Positions 21,682 through 32,900 of a stretch of DNA of 64,000 bases are shown in pieces; within the stretch, counting starts at the first letter, position 1, and each line of letters starts with the position of its first letter. Source of the stretch: Chrysoporthe austroafricana (lineage: Eukaryota > Ascomycota > Sordariomycetes > Diaporthales > Cryphonectriaceae); the NCBI GenBank assembly GCA_001051155.2, contig JYIP02000005.1, forward strand, positions 1,736,001 through 1,800,000. The letters run 5' to 3'. The notes below the pieces were generated by a model. It had not been told where the DNA came from. It ran no database searches and saw nothing but the letters and a program-made list of their open reading frames with translations. The position numbers were made by a program, and so were the translations under genes.

Positions 21682-24130
21682 TTTCTCGGGTCAACGGTAG
21701 CGTCTCGGAGGTAATCAGGCAGTGCGATATTTTGGCAGGTATCCTGGTCCCCGTGACGCAGGTAAATCGCAGCCTTGTTGACGAGTTGACGACGCGGTGC
21801 GCGAAGCTAGACCGTCGAGAGAAACGAGAGGCGCCGGCTGTTCCCCAGACAGCAAACGGGACGAAGGAGCGACGACAGGCAGGCCCGTCTTAACAAAAAT
21901 CGGCCGCGCAAGACGGAAGACGACGAAAAATTCACAGAACTCGGCCGGAAATTTGGCTGATAAGGCCGGGCACGCAGAGGCAGCAGGACGTCATTTCCTG
22001 GCCCCGCCGGTAATATAAAGGAAGGGCAGCCGGTGACGCGGTGAGTGATATACACGCAGGAAACTTTAAGATAAGAGGCTCGACGCTCTGTGACGGTCGA
22101 GCCCCCCGCTCCGCAGTATATAGCGTTCAGAAATGACAGAGGTATGAGCTATATTAAATCTTGGAGGATCTGCTCCCGGTGCGTCACTGTCACTGTGACG
22201 GGGCGCGGCGGCGCCGTGCAGATTAAGTCGCCAGATCCGCACACACCACCAGCAGCTTCCCTGTCCGGGACCGTCCTGCCGCCGATTATGCCGCCGGGGA
22301 TTATATCGAAATGTCGGGCGGGAAACTTTTCCAGCGCAGCACTGATGTTTCGGGACTCTTGGACGGCCTCCTCCTCCCCGTCGCATCGCGGCAGCGCCAG
22401 GCCCCGCCCAGAGAGCTGGCTGCGGATCGCCTCGAGTCGAGTCTCCACTGCTGTGGTTTTTTATGCTTACTTGCAACCTTGTCGTCGGCCATCCCCACTG
22501 TGTTTCTGTGGCTGGATTGTTTCCATCGAATCCTGCCCGGCGGTGGCGTCTGTTGCGAACGCCGCCTGGACGTGCGCTTGGACTGGGGGAAGCGGGACGG
22601 AGAAACATGAAACAAGTCATGGTAGCAGTCTGACCGGGAAATAAGGCATGGCGTGAACTGGGGCCGCAGGAAGCCCCTCGAGCCAATCGGCGAGGCCAGC
22701 GAAATTGGCTGCGATAATGTGCCAATCAATGTGTTCACACCACGATGGCGGCCAAACAGCCTCATGCAAGATAGAGAGGCGGATCCCTGATCCTCCTGCT
22801 CTTCTGGGGCTATTTTGCCAGATTGTCGGCCGAGTCACTCCAGAATGTCAATCCGTGGGAGGGAGAACCTGGCGCGCCAGCCCCAGACCTCCAGGCTTCA
22901 CTGGAGGAGGACAGGAGAGCAGCGCGAAATTCTTCAGCCAGGCCGTACGCATGTCCCACGACTCGGGGCCACCACAGAGAATCTCAGATGACCACTCGCT
23001 GTTGAGGCTTGACAGTCACTGTTGACAACGCCTCATCACCCCCAACTTACAATTTACATGTGTTGGTGCAGTAGCCGTATGGGCTATATTTAGGCTGCTT
23101 GGTGCTTTGCTACTATTACCCAGTAGAGCCTGATGTCGTCCGGATCCTCCATCCTGCCATTGCACGCTGGCTCTTGGAGCGGGTCACTCAAAGAATCAGA
23201 CCTTATCTGGAAGCGAGGATGATGATTCATTCATAGCGCAACTCGCGTGCGTCCAACCGGCTGTTCGGCTGTCAGACAAGGCTGCAAATGCAGCCCAAGA
23301 TGGAGGCTCCTCAGCCTCCGCCTTCCCAACTGAGGAGTTGAGATCACATCCAGATCAGTTCTTGCGGCTCGAGAAGCAGGCAATGCTTATCTGGCTCGCA
23401 ACACCTTCAGGTGTCCATCCGCTAAGTATGACGTTGTTCACAGCTAGAGAGATTTAGCCTACTGCAACCCAAGTATCGAGACGACGGAGTCCCGGGTCTA
23501 GAAAAGTTCGTCGATCTTACCATTTTGCCTCCTCCCGGCAAGTCGATCTCATGAAAGGGCGGTCGTCTTTGGTCCCGATAGTTCGAGGAATTGACGGCGC
23601 TGCCAGAGATCCAGAAGCCGGCCACGCCTGCGCCAAAGATGCCACGACCAGTCTCCTCAGTCTGGTCATACGCTGAATGTCATTTGTTCTCTCTTCTTCT
23701 CGCTGTGGTTGGGATCATATCTGCACCGTTATATCAGGAAGAGCGATCTAGATCTTGCTCGTTTTGGCATGAATGGTTCTCGTGTCCATGTTGAAGGGAC
23801 ATAAAGACCGAGCTCGGAACCATGGACGACGTTTTTGCCTATATAGCACGGTGCTTTGGACCGAAATAGCCGCAAAATCGTGATTTATGGCCGCGATTCC
23901 GATAATTGATACTTCAAGAAGCAGACTTGAGTCAATTTTAGGTGACCATCCTGGCCTTGGATTCCTATCGGACCTGGGCAGATCGAGCCTGCTGTGCTCA
24001 TTTGCTATCCCAGAAAGCCAGCAGGATCATCAACTTGATCGTCCTCCAGTCAGGTTTTGGTTGCCACTCTGTCATTGTACTCGATTAATGCTTGACTGTG
24101 ATATAAGTCGTAAGACCGTTAATACGCTCT
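21682..24130. other. Gene-poor region with one weak minus-strand ORF
   Basis: About 2.4 kb between the secreted-protein gene start and the 3' end of the WLM protease gene. The first few hundred bases should hold the promoter of the secreted-protein gene. A GC-rich candidate frame at 22149-22491 is listed separately. The rest has only short frames without motifs. Confidence 0.45.
22149..22491 (-). CDS. Doubtful ORF or gene fragment
   Basis: On the minus strand an ATG at about 22491 (MADDKVAS) is followed by GTAAGC...CACAG, only 20 bp apart. After that a GC3-rich frame runs to a TAG at 22149 and includes ETRLEAIRSQLSG and KFPARHFDIIPGG. Removing exactly those 20 bp would fuse the two frames, but spliceosomal introns that short are not expected in fungi. 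It may be a frameshifted relic or chance. No family recognised. Confidence 0.2.
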
Positions 24131-25674
24131 TCATGTAGCGGCATCCTTGCGCTGTCCACAGATACCGCAGGTCCCGCAATCCCCAGCGTTCAGATAGTTG
24201 CCCCCTTTGCAAGAAGCACTTTGACAACTCCAAGTCCCAGGCACGCTACCTGGGTCGAGGACATTGGAGCACATGCTGCAGGTTACAGTATAGGCTTCAT
24301 TCTCAAACGAACACGCGCCGCATGTGATGCTCTTGGTGGAACCCACTGCCCCATCTGAAGTCGATTGTCTCTTGGTCGAGGCAGGACTGCTTGGGTTGAC
24401 CGCTGCGATTCTTGGTTCACGCGTCTGAGCTTCATCTTTTTCTAGCACTGCGGTCCGCCGGTCCCTGTCGCTGGTTATCTGATCTTCAGCCACACCGACT
24501 GAGTCTTGCCGGGATGTCTTCCGACTTGATTCTGCAACCGTGGGACCAGATGGGGCTTCTCGTTCTTTACTCTCGGCGGTCTTGCTCCTAATGGGAGAGA
24601 AGTATGTCGTGATGGAGGACTGTAGCTCCTTCATCTCATTGGCAGCGTCCTCGTCGTCGGGACTCTCGTCCTCGCAAACCTTGACCATGCGATTGCCTTG
24701 GGTGTCGAGCAGTTTCTTCCCATCGAGATCGACCGCGTCGTCCGCTCCGGGGTCGATGTCGGGGCCATCCTCGAAATCGCTCTCTTCCTCACTACTACCG
24801 CTGTCCTCGTCCTTCGATCCCCCTGCCGCAGGCTCCTGCTTCTGCTGCTCGAACCGCGCCAGCGCGGCCGCGGCCCTCAGCTCTCTCCCCCTGTTGCTGC
24901 CTGCGACCCTCGGCGCCGCCTGCGTCCGCTTCCCCTTCTCGAGCCTGGCCTTGACGTCGTCGTCGGCTCCCAGCGCGACGCCGTTCCTGCCGAACTTCTT
25001 CTCGATCCGCCTCTGCTTCCTCTCCTGGTAGCTCAGCTCCTCGCCGCCCTTCCGGCCCCTCTTCCCCCGCCGCCGCCTCGACCGGAACGTCCCGCCGCAC
25101 AGGTGCTCCGGCAGCTCCTCGGCGCCGGCCGCGGCGCCGGCCTCGAACTCGCCCGTGCCCAGCAGCGCGCCCCGGCCCCACAGGCCCTCGCCCGTGTAGC
25201 CGCGCCCCCACAGCGTGCGCATCTGCTCCGCGTAGAGGTTGCGGACCTTCCAGAAGGCCCGGGAGTGGTTCATCTGCACGCAGTGAGCGAGCTCGTGCAT
25301 CATGACCATCTGCACGTAACCGAAGGGCAGCCAGTGGCCGGACCGCGCCCGGAGGACGAGCTGGATGATCTCGCCGCCGTTGAAGTTGCGCCCGACGAAC
25401 TCGCGGTTGGGCTCGTACTCCTCCAGGGTGGTGATGGAGAGGTGGTGTTCTTTCATGATGGGCACTGTGAGGCATGGTGAGCACCTGGCCGTCTGTGGAG
25501 CCTTCAGATCAGGGCTCGGGCTGCATGGCGTAGACACGTACGGCACTGAGCGGCTATTCGCTCCAAGAAGTCTTGTGATATGGCCTGATCTCGGCCCTTG
25601 AGCGGTTTGATGAAGACAATGCGCTCATTGGGCTGGCTCTTCTTTGCGTTGAGACGCTGGATGCCGAGCGGCAT
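24131..25674 (-). CDS. WLM-domain metalloprotease (Wss1-like) with zinc fingers
   Basis: Two exons, complement(24131..25464, 25542..25674), 488 residues. The 77-bp intron has a GTACGT donor and a CAG acceptor and joins in phase 1. The WLM domain occupies about residues 1-200 and carries the zinc-protease motif HELAHCVQMNH at 101-111 (HExxHxxxxxH). A Lys/Arg-rich segment and an acidic linker follow. The last ~75 residues hold two CxxC-rich RanBP2-like finger candidates (TCGAC...CSMC and WSCQ...CGICGQR). Yeast Wss1 degrades DNA-protein crosslinks and SUMO-marked proteins, and this architecture fits a Wss1/SPRTN-type repair protease. It is longer than yeast Wss1. Substrate role is inferred from the family. 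Confidence 0.85.
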
Positions 25675-26474
25675 GGTGGCCGTGTGGATTGCGTCACGAC
25701 TACTCCGTCTGGTCCGCTGAGGATGTGCAGTTCTAAACTGTTGTTGATTTCGGGACGTGGTCAAGGCAATAAGCCACAGACAATATGCTCTGTCACTCTA
25801 TCACAACAAATGGCCTCATGTTTCCATTTTGGACGACGAAGTGAAGTTGGCGTTGTTGTAAGTTACATGGATAACTCCAATACCCCGCGACGCGCATCGA
25901 ACCGCGTCGAGGGGTGCAATTCAATTAAACGGAGTTAGTTTCGGAGTTAATAGAACCCCCTTCCACCCTTTACTTTCTTCCTAGCCGCCTCGGTCGTCCA
26001 AGCATGAAAAGAAGATAGCAAGCTTGAGATATAAAGAGATTGGTAAGAATGGCATCATTCATGAGCAACGACATACGCAACAACATACGCAACGCAACAG
26101 TTCTCGATTTCCTTTACGGTCTTCGACACCAGAGGCGTCACGAAATCCCCGACTGGATGATTCATCAACTGCAGACGTATATAGATTTTATAGCAGGAAC
26201 ATGACCAGATGAAGACAGATAGATACCTATAAGACCATGGTAGTAGGTTGGTAGCTGGCGCAAGGGTTGTGCGTGGTGGCGCAAGGCATCCAAATTCTGT
26301 GTCTGGACACAGAATTATGCAGTCCTACCTGAGGCATCCAATAATCCTGTGACACAGAACTCTGCTATCCTACCTATCCTGAGGCATCCAAAAATTCTGT
26401 GTCTGGACACAGAATTCTGCAATCCATCCTGAGGCATCCAAACTCAGTGTGTATTGTAATGCGCCTACCTACCT
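25675..26474. other. Intergenic region with tandem palindromic repeats
   Basis: About 800 bp between the Kelch gene's 3' end and the WLM gene's start, both on the minus strand. It holds the promoter of the WLM gene on the left and the repeat array described separately on the right. No gene is supported. Confidence 0.55.
26283..26442. repeat. Tandem ~50-bp repeat with internal palindrome
   Basis: The phrase GGCATCCA recurs at 26285, 26333, 26383 and 26433, spacing 48, 50 and 50 bp. Units 1 and 3 each contain a 24-bp palindrome with 11-bp arms AATTCTGTGTC/GACACAGAATT around a TG spacer (26293-26316 and 26393-26416, exactly 100 bp apart). Unit 2 has a shortened, degenerate copy. The array lies 30-190 bp beyond the stop codon of the Kelch gene, so it could be transcribed in that gene's 3' UTR and fold into hairpins. 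Confidence 0.9.
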
Positions 26475-28888
26475 CTACCTCCTCCTCGCGCCACCGCCGC
26501 CGCCGCCGCCTGTGCCGCCAGCCCCTCCCCGATCAGCCAGGGAGATGACCTCGCTAATACCAGCAGCCTCCTGCTCATCTTCCAGGGCCGTGATCTCCTC
26601 CCTGCAGTCCCACCACTTCTCCTCGCTCAGCTCGAAGGCCCTTGACTTGATCTCCTTGATCGTCAGCGTCTCGGGCTTGATGCCCTTCCACCGCAGACCG
26701 ACCATGAGGACCTCCTGCCACCCTGCTGATGTGCGCTGGAAGAAGTCTCTCCTCGACTCGAAGGGCTGCAGGTCTTGGCGTTAGTGATTGTGCATTGGGT
26801 CTGTGCAGTGAGATAGATTGTAGGGAGGGGGCTTACACGAGGGTGTGGCAGTCCGTCATCCACTGATGTGGCGACCGTATCTGCCTCTGATTCCTCTTCC
26901 TCGGAAGTGGCACTTGTCGGTGTCGACGGCTCGGATACGTCCGCGTCTGCATTGGCCGCTTCATCTTGCTTCTTGCGCTTGCTGGCCGTGAACTTGGGCG
27001 GCTCCTCTTCTTCCATGTCGACGTCTTCCTCTTCGTCGTCTTCATCCTCCATCTCCTCGTCCTCGTCCTCCTCGTCATCTTCCTCGTCCTCAGATTCCTG
27101 TGCATCAACGTATCAGTTCCTGAAGACCCACGTAGAGTGCTTAGGGCAGGGGCGTGACTCACGATCCAGTCCTCCGTCTGCCGGCTGAAGATCTCCTTGC
27201 ACCCGTCCATCTTCCCGAGGTCGATCGCGTACATGTCGTCAAACGTAAACTCCCGGTCGCCCTTCTCGAACGTGCCGCCGTAGATGTACAGCACGTCGTC
27301 CTGGACCGCGAGCTGGGCGTTGAACCTCGGGTGCGGCAGCTCCATGGTGACCGGCATCTCGCGCACCGGCCTGTCGTCCTCGCTGCTCTCCTCGGCCTCT
27401 TTCTTGTCCAGCTCCATCTCCTCGGCATCCTCGATGCTCTTTCCCGTCTCGAGCGCAGCGAGCTGCCTCAGCAGCTCTTCCTCTTTGGCCTGTGCGCGAC
27501 CCCTCCGCCCAACCCTCTCCTCATTGCCAGTCGCTTTCTTCTGCACTCTCGGCTTCCGCAGTGTGAGCGGAAAGAACCGATTCCGCTCCACGTTCCAGGC
27601 AAAAAGCCCATTGAAGAACTCACTATCCATCCCCTCCTCGCTCTCCTCAACATCACTAGTCACCAATGAATGTTAGCATTTGCTCTCTCAGGGCGTTCTC
27701 CACACCTAGGCAGGGCCATGGGGTCTGCTTCGGGAGCAGCAACCATTTACCCCCCCCCCCCCGGGAAGAAAAAAAAAGAGAAACACAAGGTATCGTCTCC
27801 TATAGAGGAGAGCTAAAAATCCCGGAATGGACCTACTGCACACCACCGAACATGATCCCCCTCCCCTTGTGGTACGCCATCGTTGCGCCCGCGCGCTTCG
27901 GCTCCGGCGCGTTCGCGGGCTTCTTCCGCCTCTCCCAGCGCACGGTGGGCGGCGCGCCGGCGGGCGCCCCGGGCGCGGGCGGGGTGATGCGCAGGTAGAA
28001 GCAGTCCTGGTGGACCATGGGCTTGAGCACGGTCCGGCCAGCCTGCGCGCCGGGCCGGCCGCCGCCCTTGCCGGCGGCGGCCTTGACGCGCGAGTAGCCG
28101 CCGAACAGCACGGCGCCCTGCTCGTGCGGGAGCAGCGTGAAGCTGGACCGCGCGTCGGGCTTGAGCTGGGCGGGCGGCAGGGCCGGCGAGGTCCAGGTGA
28201 AGTTGACCGTGTCGTACAGCCACAGGTCCGCGAGGTAGCGGGTGCTGTTGGCCGTGTCCTGGAACCCGCCGAAGAGGACGACGTACTGCTTGAAGTACGT
28301 CATGCGGTGCCCGCTGCGGGCCGGGGGCGTCTTGCCCTTGGGCTCGAGGCGCGTCCACTCGCGCGTAGCTGGCTCGAGCCGCCAGAAGTCGTTGTAGTGG
28401 TAGAAGGTCCCCTGCTTGGGGCTCGAGAACTCCCCGCCGAACAGGTAGACGTACTGCGCTTGGTTGCCCCCGCGGCACCACGCGTGGCCCGAGCGGGGCA
28501 GCGGCGCGTTCGGGCTCGTGACGGTCTTCCAGACGTCGCGGTCGATGTGGTAGATGTGGAGGTCGTTGAAGAAGGTGGCGAGCGCGCCGTTGAAGTACTC
28601 GCCGCCGAAGAGGAGCAGTTGGTTGCTGTTGGACGGGCTGGCGAGGAAGCACGAGGCGGACCGCGGCTTGGGAGGGCCGTCGGCTACCACCTCTGTGATC
28701 TTGAGGAACTGCTCCTGCGCACGCTGGTACTCGGCGAGGACCTCATCCAGGTCGACATCCTCGGCATCGCTCCCGTCGAGCTTGGAAGCCTTCGTCTTGG
28801 CCTTCCTGTCGGCCTTCTTCTCCTGCTTGGCCTTCTTTTCGGCAAGCTTGGCTTTTTTGTCGCTGGACTTCTTGTCCTTCTTGCCCAT
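26475..28888 (-). CDS. kel3: Kelch-repeat protein with C-terminal DUF4110 (Kel3/KLHDC4-like)
   Basis: Four exons, complement(26475..26765, 26837..27097, 27163..27655... with exon 2 as 27163..27655, and 27837..28888), 698 residues. Donors are GTAGGT, GTGAGT and GTAAGC, acceptors YAG, and all joins keep frame. The N-terminal ~40 residues are Lys-rich and helical. Kelch blades follow from about residue 70 (LLLFGGEYFNG, YVYLFGGEF, YVVLFGGFQD, AVLFGGYSR, IMFGGVHD, LYIYGGTFE). Exon 3 encodes a very acidic linker (about 516-602). Exon 4 starts with PFESRRDFFQRTSAGW, the DUF4110 region, and ends in Gly/Arg repeats. This arrangement matches yeast Kel3 and human KLHDC4, whose molecular role is poorly known. 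Cytoplasmic location is expected. Confidence 0.88.
27750..27762. repeat. 13-base poly-C (poly-G on the gene strand) inside intron 1 of the Kelch gene
   Basis: Thirteen C residues at 27750-27762, followed shortly by nine A residues at 27769-27777, lie within the 181-bp first intron (27656-27836). On the transcript this is a U9 tract followed by G13, about 95 nt upstream of the acceptor. It could form a G-rich structure or simply be a mutable homopolymer. Confidence 0.9.
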
Positions 28889-29907
28889 GGTAGATGAGGT
28901 GAGCAGATGAGCAATAGGTGTAGTTTTATACTATTTAAGACGTCCCAGTTGTTGTTGTGCTGTGCTGAGAGCTTGGTGCCGCCTGCCGAGCGCTGTTCGT
29001 GCGGTTGAAAATCTGATGATGAAAGTGGGCGACCGATGAGATGGAGAAACCTGACTGACACCAAGCAGAAGAATTGGCCGGATGCAGCCAAGCAGATCGC
29101 ATACCACAATGAGTCCCGGAGATGAGATCTGTAGCCTGCCTAGATTTTATGAGGCGTTTTAGAAATAAATTATACGGGATTCAAGAGCTGTCAAAATACA
29201 TTCAACAATAGCGTTGAGATTTGATCTGCTGGTCGCTATGGAGGGGCTAGATCCGTACCTTAGTCCCTAGGTAGAGCCACATGTGGAGCAGTCGAACGCT
29301 GGGCGGCAGATTCAACCCCGCCCCCCTCCTAGTGACGTTTATATATATATGAAATAATAATAATAATAACAACAAATACGCGCGGCTCCTTGAAACGCAT
29401 TTCTGCGCAGACCATAGCAATCGGTTCCTCAGTGCCTTCGAAAATTACCCAGGAAGAGCTTGGAGACGGCAGCCTATAGCAGATTACAGCCAGCGTCTGG
29501 GAGTCTACAGGCCCCGTGTGCCAACCGACTCTCAGGAAGTAACTTGCTGGACAAGATACAAGATGCGAATAGAAAAAAATAAAAGTGTATCTCCTCTCTT
29601 GCTCTGTATTAAGATTTTCTGAAATTGGTATGAGAACTTGAACCGTGATGAGGTGAAAAAAGATGCTTATGTCCAGCAACTGACATTTTGTACTGTCTGC
29701 CTGAGATCAAATTAAACAGTGGAAGTATATGCCTACCTAAATAATTTCCCGGACTTCATCAGCCGCTGGGTGCCATTCTATCTAAGGCCCAGCCTCCGCT
29801 CTTAAATAACACTAGGTATTCTGTAAATATTCACCCCCAAGACATAATAATGTATCATCGTTAGATAATCAAGATCATCGCTCATCGTGTAACCAGCCCA
29901 AGTCACC
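28889..29907. other. Intergenic region
   Basis: About 1 kb between the Kelch gene start and the F-box gene end, both minus strand. It contains an AT dinucleotide run and a short AAT trinucleotide run near 29340-29370. No gene is supported. Confidence 0.5.
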
Positions 29908-32900
29908 TTACATGACCACACATTTCTTGTCCTTTGGAGCCTTCTGAGCCTCCACGTCATGGTAGGGATACGCCCTCGTCATGCGCCCTCCCGTAGTCGT
30001 CATGGTGATATCCGTCCACCCACTTTGACTTATCATGTCAAACTCCGGCTCGCTAGGCCTGCTCCTCTTCGCTCTTCTGCTCTTGCTCCGGCTGGGCCGC
30101 CAACCCTTCTTCTTCGCGTCAGCAATGTTTTTAGCAGCACTGCGCTCTGCACGGGAGGGGCGTCGGTTCAGAGACGAGTTTCGAGTTGAGAAGTCGCTGG
30201 GCACTGGCGGCGGGGCAACAAAATTTGGGTTGAAATTGCCCTGCTCATGCCCATAATAGATGCTCTCAAGCCTCTCCGCTGGCCTTAGGATTCCAGAGCT
30301 ATGGCCAGGTCGTGGATGACGAGGGACTGGGGCGATGATTGAAGCTCCAGCGCGGGGATCCAGCACCTGACTTGTAGGCGCGTCGTATGCGCCCTGGACA
30401 CCAGTAGGTGTGCTGATGATTAGGGGTTGATCAGGCGCCTGGCGGGCGTGATCCATTGCGTGAACGCCGTGTGACGGAGATGGAGGGGCAGCTAGAGGCT
30501 GGGCATATGCCAATTGAGGGTGTTGGTAGAAAGCTTGAGCCGTCCCAGGTCGAGATGATGGTTGCACGATAGATAGAGGTCGAGTCCTTTCATCACTTCG
30601 GCTTTGAGCCCGATTTTGCAACCGACTTTGGCTTCGGCTCTCGCTTCGACTTGCGGAGCGCATGCGGGGAAGATGGAAACCGGTCGATATTCGTCGAGCT
30701 AACGAAGACTGCCTACCACTCGCACGGTCGTCGGACGCAAGCTCTTGCACCGGGATCGGGGGCAACGACTGGGCTAGCATGTCGTTCATAGTCATGCTCG
30801 ATGCTGGAGCTGTCTGGGGGTATCCTGTGGGAACTGTCGAGCGCACGTAAGCTCCAGCATGTGGCATAGGCCATGTTTGGGAATGCACAGCAGGTATTGG
30901 ATAAGAAGCACCAGCTGTGTGCGGATTCCACGTCGAGTCGGCGGGTGAAGGTTCCGGTACAGCCTGTCCAATGTTGGATGGTTGGTAGTGAGAGTGCGTA
31001 GAAGTGGTGTTATTCGTCTGAATACGCGGAACTAGGGGGATAGAACGATGAGTCCCCGTATAAGGCGTGGTACTCGAAAGTGACGGTGATGGATCAAGCG
31101 CGGGGCCCATAGGGGTTGGAGATATATCGCTGCCCTCGACAGTCCGATCGTCTGCAGGCACACTATCCTGCGGACGGGGGGTATCTGGAGGCGACACGTT
31201 GTAGATGTCGTCCTCCTCATAACGCGAGGCCGTCGCCGCGGACGATTCCATCGAGGTATAAGATGAAGGCATAGTAGGATAGCTCGTTAAGCGGTGATGT
31301 GCAGTGGTTGTGATAGGTGTCCTGACAGTGTGATCTGGCATGTATGTTTGGCGCCTCAAGGAACGATCTTGCGATTGTGCCGGCGCGTTTTCCGCACGGC
31401 CAACTGAGGTAGTAGAAGGTCGATGTTCCCGAGGAATAGGTGGAACAGGTAGAACGGAGGGTATCGCAGGAACTGGTGGTATGGGAGGTGCATCCTCATG
31501 AGGTTGCGTCGTGGCTATCACGGGTACCATCGAGTGACGCAGAAATGCGGGTGCCTCTCCGGGATCCTCCTTTTGATAAGGGGGCGGTGGTGGCACCCAG
31601 TTGTCTGCATCACTTTCATGAGGGTGCTCACCTCGTCCGTCAGCCCGACGGTACTCGATAGGAGCTCCTGTTGAGGTCGTTGGATTGCGTTGTCGGTGGT
31701 TTGCAGCCGCTGTCGCTGCTCGACGCAGCGTTGTGATTGACCGCGGTCCGGTATGCGAGTAAGGGGCATCGAGGGCCTCCACCTCCTCAAGGACGGCATT
31801 TGTCTCGGTCTCTTCAGTCGCCACTGAGGCTGGCCGCGGCCGGGTTGGCGCAGCACCGACCCGACGCGGCAGGAGTGGGTCGTCATCGTCATCATTATTG
31901 TCGTCGGTGAGGCGCGCAGGCGTTGGCCGGGCAGCGGTCGTCGCAGCCCTCATCATCGCACTGCGATTGCCTCTCCTTTGTGCCACGGTACGCCTTCTGA
32001 CGATGGCGACTTCGGTTTCCAGGTCACGACGCTCCTCCTCGAGAACTTCGGGCTCCTTCATCCCTACTTCAATAGTAACTTCAGTGACGCAACCATCGTC
32101 GAGCCCGTAGTCAAAATCGACCAGTGTGAGCCTGCCACCATCTTCGAAGTCCATGCCATCATCATCCATGCTGATGGGCTTGGCGGGCGTGGCGCCCTTT
32201 GCCGTGATGACCAGGCGCTCTTTCAGTGAGTGGTCTCCGAATGAGGCCACCCATTTCAACGTAGAGACACCGCTGAGTTCTGCGGCCTTGAACCCCCCAA
32301 CAAGAGTGTTCCGATACCTATCACAGAGCAGCTGCCACTGCGGAACCCTGCTCTCTCCAGCTTCCTGCGTCCTCGGACGTGGTCGCATAGATGACCCGCT
32401 GACACTACGGGCTACCCCTCCGGAGCCGGTATTGACTTCGAGAGAGCTGCTTGAGGTGTCCGGGAGTGCGTCGAGATCTTCAGGTATACCGTACAACCAC
32501 ACTTCCTTACCCAAAAAACCAGCAGACACCAGCTCGCCACTGTAAGATGCCGAAGGCAGGGTGCAAGGCACCAGCTTTGAGGGCGTGTTCGAAATGGGAC
32601 CGGTGAAATATGTCGTGCCGTTGCGCAGGTCGTCGATGCGAACAGCACGGAAAGTCTCGAAGCTGCGGTCATAGGTAAAGGTCCAGGATGCCTCATCGTG
32701 GCTTGACTCCTGGAGCAGAACGGCATGACTGCAGTCGCGACTGGAGTTCGGAAACAGGATTGATGTCGTCCAGAGGGCGCTAATATCCTCGTTCGACATC
32801 TGGGCGCCAGGGTCATAGTAGGGCGCCGTCAAGATCACAGTGTTGGGCTGTGCCGAGTGGACGGTCGTGCCCAAGATCTGGGTGCCGTCCAGGGAGAAAG

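Noticed and set aside
24698..25480. Plus-strand frame of 260 codons opposite the WLM protease
   Set aside because: Pro/Leu/Arg-rich antisense shadow; the HELAH motif identifies the coding strand.
27827..28897. Plus-strand open frame of 356 codons opposite the Kelch gene
   Set aside because: Arg/Ala/Leu-rich antisense shadow of a GC-rich exon; the Kelch motifs on the other strand are unmistakable.
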